From contig JBCCFW010000251.1 of assembly GCA_039029535.1 (NCBI GenBank), forward strand, positions 1 to 8,653: a stretch of 8,653 nucleotides of DNA, given 5' to 3'. Below the pieces are notes generated by a model, which saw nothing but the letters and a program-made list of their open reading frames with translations, was not told the origin of the DNA and searched no databases. The position numbers and the translations under genes are program-made. Below are positions 5,228 to 8,653 of this stretch, piece after piece (position 1 is the first letter of the stretch; each line of letters opens with the position of its first letter). Origin of the DNA: JBCCFW01 sp039029535 (GTDB taxonomy: Bacteria; Acidobacteriota; JBCCFW01).

Positions 5228-8200
5228 ATGACGAAGCCCGTTCCTTCACGCCGCGTCGACATCGCCGCGCTCCGGCGCCCGGCGATCGGTCTCGTCCTCT
5301 TGTCCTGGGTCGTGCTGCTGGCCCCCGGTGCCCGGGCGCAGACCTGCAGCCCCACCTTGACCACCGTCACGATCGACGGTCGCTTCGAGGACTGGGAGCA
5401 GGTCCTTCGCAACCCGCGGAACCTCGCGGTCGACGCCTTCGGCAACGCGCCCCCCTGCGGCTCGACCGGCGATCGCGACTGCCCCGGCGGCATCGCCCTC
5501 GACCTCCGGCTCCTCGCCCTCACCTGGGACGACGAGAACCTCTACGTCTTCATCGAGCGCTTCGGGCCCCTCGTCGCCGACGACCCGCGGTACTACCACC
5601 TCGCCATCGATCGGGCCGACGAGCAGTTCTTCGACGCGACGGGCCCCGTCGCCGAGCACGACTTGCTCCTCCAGTTCGCGGTGACCCAGCAGGTGCCCAC
5701 CGGCACCGACGAGCTCATCACGAGCGTGTTCCGACTCATGCCGGGACCCGGTGACGTGTCGTTGCTGAGTGACGACGAGTTCGACTGCGGCCTCACCGGG
5801 GACCAGCCCTGTGGCGACGGCCACTTCCCGTACTCCATGCGTGCCGACTACGAGCTCCTCCGCGAGTACGCCGCCTGCCCGGACAACGGCTGCGTCGAGG
5901 CCGGGCTGCGCTTGGAGTTCGCCTTCCCGTGGTCGGACCTCGGGCTCGAGCCGGGTCAGCCCTTCTCCCACCACCTCTCCTCGGCGCGCGAGCCCTGGCC
6001 CGAGAACGAGGACTACGCGAACCGCGGCTTCTGGGACAACCTCGGCGGCCTGGCCGGCGGAGCTGGCAGCTCGGGCTACACCTGCCACGAGCTCTACCCC
6101 GAGTCGGTCCTCTTCGCGACGCCCGGCGACGTCGTCGAGCACCTCCACGAGCTCGAGAACCTGGGCAACCGAGACGAGGCCTTCAAGCTCCGGATGAGCT
6201 CGTCGGAAGGCTTCCCGCTCCGACTCAGCCTCGACCTGAACTTCGACGGCACGGCCACCGCCGACGAGTGGCTCTGCTTCGACGCCAATGGCGACGGCGA
6301 CTTCGAAGATCCCGGCGACGAGGTCTTCGATCTCGGCGACGGCGACATGGATGGTCAGTGCGACAGCGGCGTGCTGGCCGGCGTGCGCTCCAGCATCCCG
6401 GGTGATGCGATCCCACTCATCCTCGGCGTGGAGGTCCCGGTCGACGTGTCCAGCGGCACGGTGGACCGGAGCTTCGTCGAGGCCTGTGCTCCCAACGGTC
6501 GCGTCGAGACGGTCAACACTCGCACCGACGTCGGCCTGCTCATCGCCTCCCCCGACCTCGGCGTGACGGCGGGGCCCGGGGTGACCGTGCCGTACGAGCA
6601 CGTCCTGCTCAACGCGAGCGGCTTCCTCGACGCGGTGAGCATCTCCATCGACTCGAGCCTGGGCTGGAACCACACCCTCCGGCTCGACGCCGACTGCGAC
6701 GGCATCAGCGACGCGGTGCTCACCACCGACATCACCGTGGATCCGGATGACTTCCGCTGCCTCATCCTCGAGATCACCGTCCCCACCGACGCTCCCCTCG
6801 GCAGCGTCGACGTCACGACGGCCTTGTTCACCTCCGGCAACGACCCCGGCGTGACGACGGGCTTCACCGACGTGACCACCGTGGGCCCGCTCTATCAGGC
6901 CGGCCCCAGCTACACCGTCGCCAACGGTCGCGCGAAGTTCGGCACGCCGGGTAGCACCGTCCTCTTCCCCCATCGGATCGTGAACAACGACTCCGAGCCG
7001 GTCCCGTTCACCATCGGTCATCGAGGTGAGCCGGGCGGCTTCCTCACCGATCCCGACTGCGACGGCAACCCGGCCGACGGCGAGCCTCATCTCCTCGGCG
7101 AGACGCCGCCGGTCGATCCCTTCGGCGGCGTCGTTTGCTACGTGCTCGCTCTCGAGACCTTCGACCTCATGGTCGGTGAAGTCTCGACGACCCGCGTCGA
7201 CATCTTCGAAGCGACGACTCCGGTCTTCCTGCCGACGCTCATGGACGAGATCATCGTGAGCCAGGTCGTCGCCTACGCCGACCCGCTCCGGATCCTGTCG
7301 GCTACCGACTACCAGTCCTGCGACAACGTGTACGCGGGCGCCGCCGGTCTCGAGCCGAACCGTCTCGACCGCTACCTGTTCGAGTGGGAGAACCCGGCTG
7401 GCGTCCTCGCGCAGCATGACGTCGTCACGTCCGACATCCTCGGGGAAGCGATCGCCGAGCTGGAGCTCCCGGTCGATGCCATCCCCGGGACCTGGCTCCT
7501 CCGCATCTCGACCTGCTCCGACCCCTTCCTGCCCGACGGCACCTGCCCGGCCGACGAGACGCTCATCGACGAGATCGGCTTCCAGGTCAACGTCACCACG
7601 GCCATCGCGAGCCTCGGCACCGACCCCGCGTCGTTCCCGCTGGTGAGCCCGGTCTTCCGCGGGTTGACCCAGGTGCTCAACGCTGGAGACCGTGCCATCG
7701 AGGGCAGCATCCTCGAGCACGTGATCCTCACGCCCGCCCGGGACGAGTACCTGACGGCAGCGGGCGACTTCGCCCCCTACACCGGGGTCGAGCTCACTCG
7801 ACGGCGCGTGCTGCCCACCATCGCCATCGCCGAGGTCTTCGCCGACGCGTTCGCGGTCCTGAACGTGGCCTTCCCGGCCGAGGCCCCCGACTACGTCATC
7901 GAGACGAGCTGGGAGCTGGCCTGTGGCGCTCCGCTCGGCGCCGAGAGCAGCACCTTCGCGGTGGGTGATCCCTGTGGTCCCGACAGCGACGGCGACGGGA
8001 TCGGCAACGCCTGCGACAACTGTCCGCTCATCCCGAACGCAGACCAGGCCGACGTCGACGGCAACGGCGTGGGTGACGCCTGCGAGTGCCCGGCCGGTGG
8101 GATGCCTCCGGCCGCGGGTCCTGGCGACGGCCTCCGCGCCATCGGCGTCGACGAGTTCACCTGGCCGATTCTGGCCGACGCGACGACCTACCCCGTGCTG

Positions 8201-8431
8201 CGCGGCACGATCCCGCGGGATGGGGGCCTGGCCACGCGAGGCCCCGGCGCCTACGACCATGCGTGCCTGACCATCGTCACGACTCCGGGCTTCCTCGACG
8301 CCTCGGATCCGCCACCGGGCATGGCCGGCTTCTACTACCTCGTGGGCGCGGGCAACTCCTGCGGCCAGAGCGCCGACCTCTACGGCACGGACTCCTCGGG
8401 CCTCCAGCGGCCCGACCTCCCCTGCCCGTAG
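5228..8431 (+). CDS. Exported CBM9-like / Ig-repeat / TSP3 / FN3-like protein (paralogue B)
   Basis: A 1067-residue protein of unknown function, similar throughout to the preceding gene (about half identical by eye, higher in the first 100 mature residues). The in-frame ATG at 5159 would add 23 polar residues before the signal peptide. The ATG at 5228 is preferred: it has GAGAGG 9 nt upstream and gives a 37-residue signal peptide (hydrophobic IGLVLLSWVVLLAPG, cleavage after ARA before QT), the same length as in paralogue A. Domains: CBM9/DOMON-like sandwich about 48-255 (IDGRFEDW, TWDDENLYVFIERF, FPWSDLGLEPGQPF); Ig-like repeats near 299-430, 447-560 and 575-690; beta-rich regions to about 915; a thrombospondin type-3 block at 918-957 (DSDGDGIGNACDNCP, DVDGNGVGDACEC); and an FN3-like module at about 964-1067 ending PCP. 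The TSP3 block is absent from paralogue A. The TSP3 and Ig loops suggest calcium binding. No anchor or sorting tail is seen. Surface, matrix or secreted-binding roles are all possible. Confidence 0.9.
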   Translation: MTKPVPSRRVDIAALRRPAIGLVLLSWVVLLAPGARAQTCSPTLTTVTIDGRFEDWEQVLRNPRNLAVDAFGNAPPCGSTGDRDCPGGIALDLRLLALTWDDENLYVFIERFGPLVADDPRYYHLAIDRADEQFFDATGPVAEHDLLLQFAVTQQVPTGTDELITSVFRLMPGPGDVSLLSDDEFDCGLTGDQPCGDGHFPYSMRADYELLREYAACPDNGCVEAGLRLEFAFPWSDLGLEPGQPFSHHLSSAREPWPENEDYANRGFWDNLGGLAGGAGSSGYTCHELYPESVLFATPGDVVEHLHELENLGNRDEAFKLRMSSSEGFPLRLSLDLNFDGTATADEWLCFDANGDGDFEDPGDEVFDLGDGDMDGQCDSGVLAGVRSSIPGDAIPLILGVEVPVDVSSGTVDRSFVEACAPNGRVETVNTRTDVGLLIASPDLGVTAGPGVTVPYEHVLLNASGFLDAVSISIDSSLGWNHTLRLDADCDGISDAVLTTDITVDPDDFRCLILEITVPTDAPLGSVDVTTALFTSGNDPGVTTGFTDVTTVGPLYQAGPSYTVANGRAKFGTPGSTVLFPHRIVNNDSEPVPFTIGHRGEPGGFLTDPDCDGNPADGEPHLLGETPPVDPFGGVVCYVLALETFDLMVGEVSTTRVDIFEATTPVFLPTLMDEIIVSQVVAYADPLRILSATDYQSCDNVYAGAAGLEPNRLDRYLFEWENPAGVLAQHDVVTSDILGEAIAELELPVDAIPGTWLLRISTCSDPFLPDGTCPADETLIDEIGFQVNVTTAIASLGTDPASFPLVSPVFRGLTQVLNAGDRAIEGSILEHVILTPARDEYLTAAGDFAPYTGVELTRRRVLPTIAIAEVFADAFAVLNVAFPAEAPDYVIETSWELACGAPLGAESSTFAVGDPCGPDSDGDGIGNACDNCPLIPNADQADVDGNGVGDACECPAGGMPPAAGPGDGLRAIGVDEFTWPILADATTYPVLRGTIPRDGGLATRGPGAYDHACLTIVTTPGFLDASDPPPGMAGFYYLVGAGNSCGQSADLYGTDSSGLQRPDLPCP
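7979..8098 (+). other. Thrombospondin type-3 insert in paralogue B
   Basis: About 40 codons, from PDSDGDG to the Gly before GMPPAAGPG, encode two Asp-rich calcium-type loops with Cys spacing typical of TSP3 repeats (NACDNCP, DACECP). Flanking sequence aligns directly with paralogue A on both sides (PCG before; a short Pro/Gly linker then the FN3-like module after), where these codons are missing. It lies in frame at a domain boundary, as expected for a gained or lost module. Confidence 0.75.
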
Positions 8432-8653
8432 CCCGGACTCTTCATGAGTCTCCTGCTGCGTGACCAGATCCGCGGCCTACGAAGGGCGTACTCGCCTCTC
8501 GGTCCTCAACGCACCGCCGAAGTGCGCCTCCGGCTCTCATTCCCCGGTTCCCACCGGCGGGGTGGAGCCAGATGAACACTGGTTGCTGCTCCTGCGCTTC
8601 ACAGCTGCCTGCTCAACCCAACATTTTGAATGGGCACGAGACCCGCAGTCGCA
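8432..8653. other. Non-coding tail with small hairpins
   Basis: No gene is supported. A 5-bp hairpin (gactc 8436-8440 with gagtc 8446-8450) follows the stop of paralogue B but has no T tract. A stronger hairpin at 8546-8569 has nine pairs, including one G-T on the plus strand, with one bulged C, and again no T tract. A smaller stem, ccag (8568-8571) with ctgg (8579-8582), overlaps its end. Termination of paralogue B is therefore not explained by a classic intrinsic terminator here. Confidence 0.4.

Noticed and set aside
5246..8260. A 1004-codon open frame on the minus strand, antisense to nearly all of paralogue B
   Set aside because: Its product is a low-complexity mix rich in Val, Gly, Glu, Ala, Arg and Asp without recognisable motifs. 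A similar 455-codon frame lies antisense to paralogue A. GC-rich third positions leave few stops on the opposite strand, so these are shadows.
8436..8450. Intrinsic terminator after paralogue B
   Set aside because: The 5-bp stem is not followed by a T tract.

Overview
The window is very GC-rich, with strong G/C preference at third codon positions. It carries long, intact, Sec-exported multidomain proteins. Their style (CBM9-like sandwich, tandem Ig-like repeats, thrombospondin type-3 repeat, Cys-rich FN3-like tail) is one I associate with Acidobacteriota (Thermoanaerobaculia-like), Myxococcota/Deltaproteobacteria or Candidatus Eisenbacteria. That placement rests on composition and protein style only. 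No marker gene is present.

Layout. Bases 1-135 hold a long imperfect inverted repeat. It folds best as an RNA of the minus strand, starting about 60 nt beyond the stop of the first gene. Bases 197-1489 (minus) encode a cytoplasmic response regulator, REC-PAS-GGDEF, whose GGDEF motif and surrounding active site are degenerate. A 319-bp divergent intergenic region (1490-1808) has several perfect dyads but no convincing promoter. Two tandem paralogues follow on the plus strand: 1809-4895 (1028 aa) and 5228-8431 (1067 aa from the start preferred here). Each has a 37-residue signal peptide, a CBM9/DOMON-like N-terminal sandwich, three tandem Ig-like repeats with Asp-rich calcium-type loops, further beta-rich regions and a C-terminal FN3-like module ending in Cys-Pro. 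The second paralogue carries an extra block of about 40 residues, a thrombospondin type-3 repeat, exactly at the junction before the FN3-like module.

The spacer between the paralogues (4896-5227) is full of secondary structure: a 28-position imperfect hairpin starting on the stop codon of the first paralogue, a possible short intrinsic terminator with a T7 tract, and a three-way-junction-like fold. A candidate -10 box and a good Shine-Dalgarno site then serve the second gene. The last 222 bases have small hairpins and no gene.

How they work together is inference. The two secreted proteins probably act at or outside the cell surface, perhaps binding glycan or calcium. The divergently transcribed regulator may or may not control them. 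The features most worth following up are the strand-specific RNA-like structure at 1-135, the structured spacer between the paralogues, and the single-module difference between the two paralogues.
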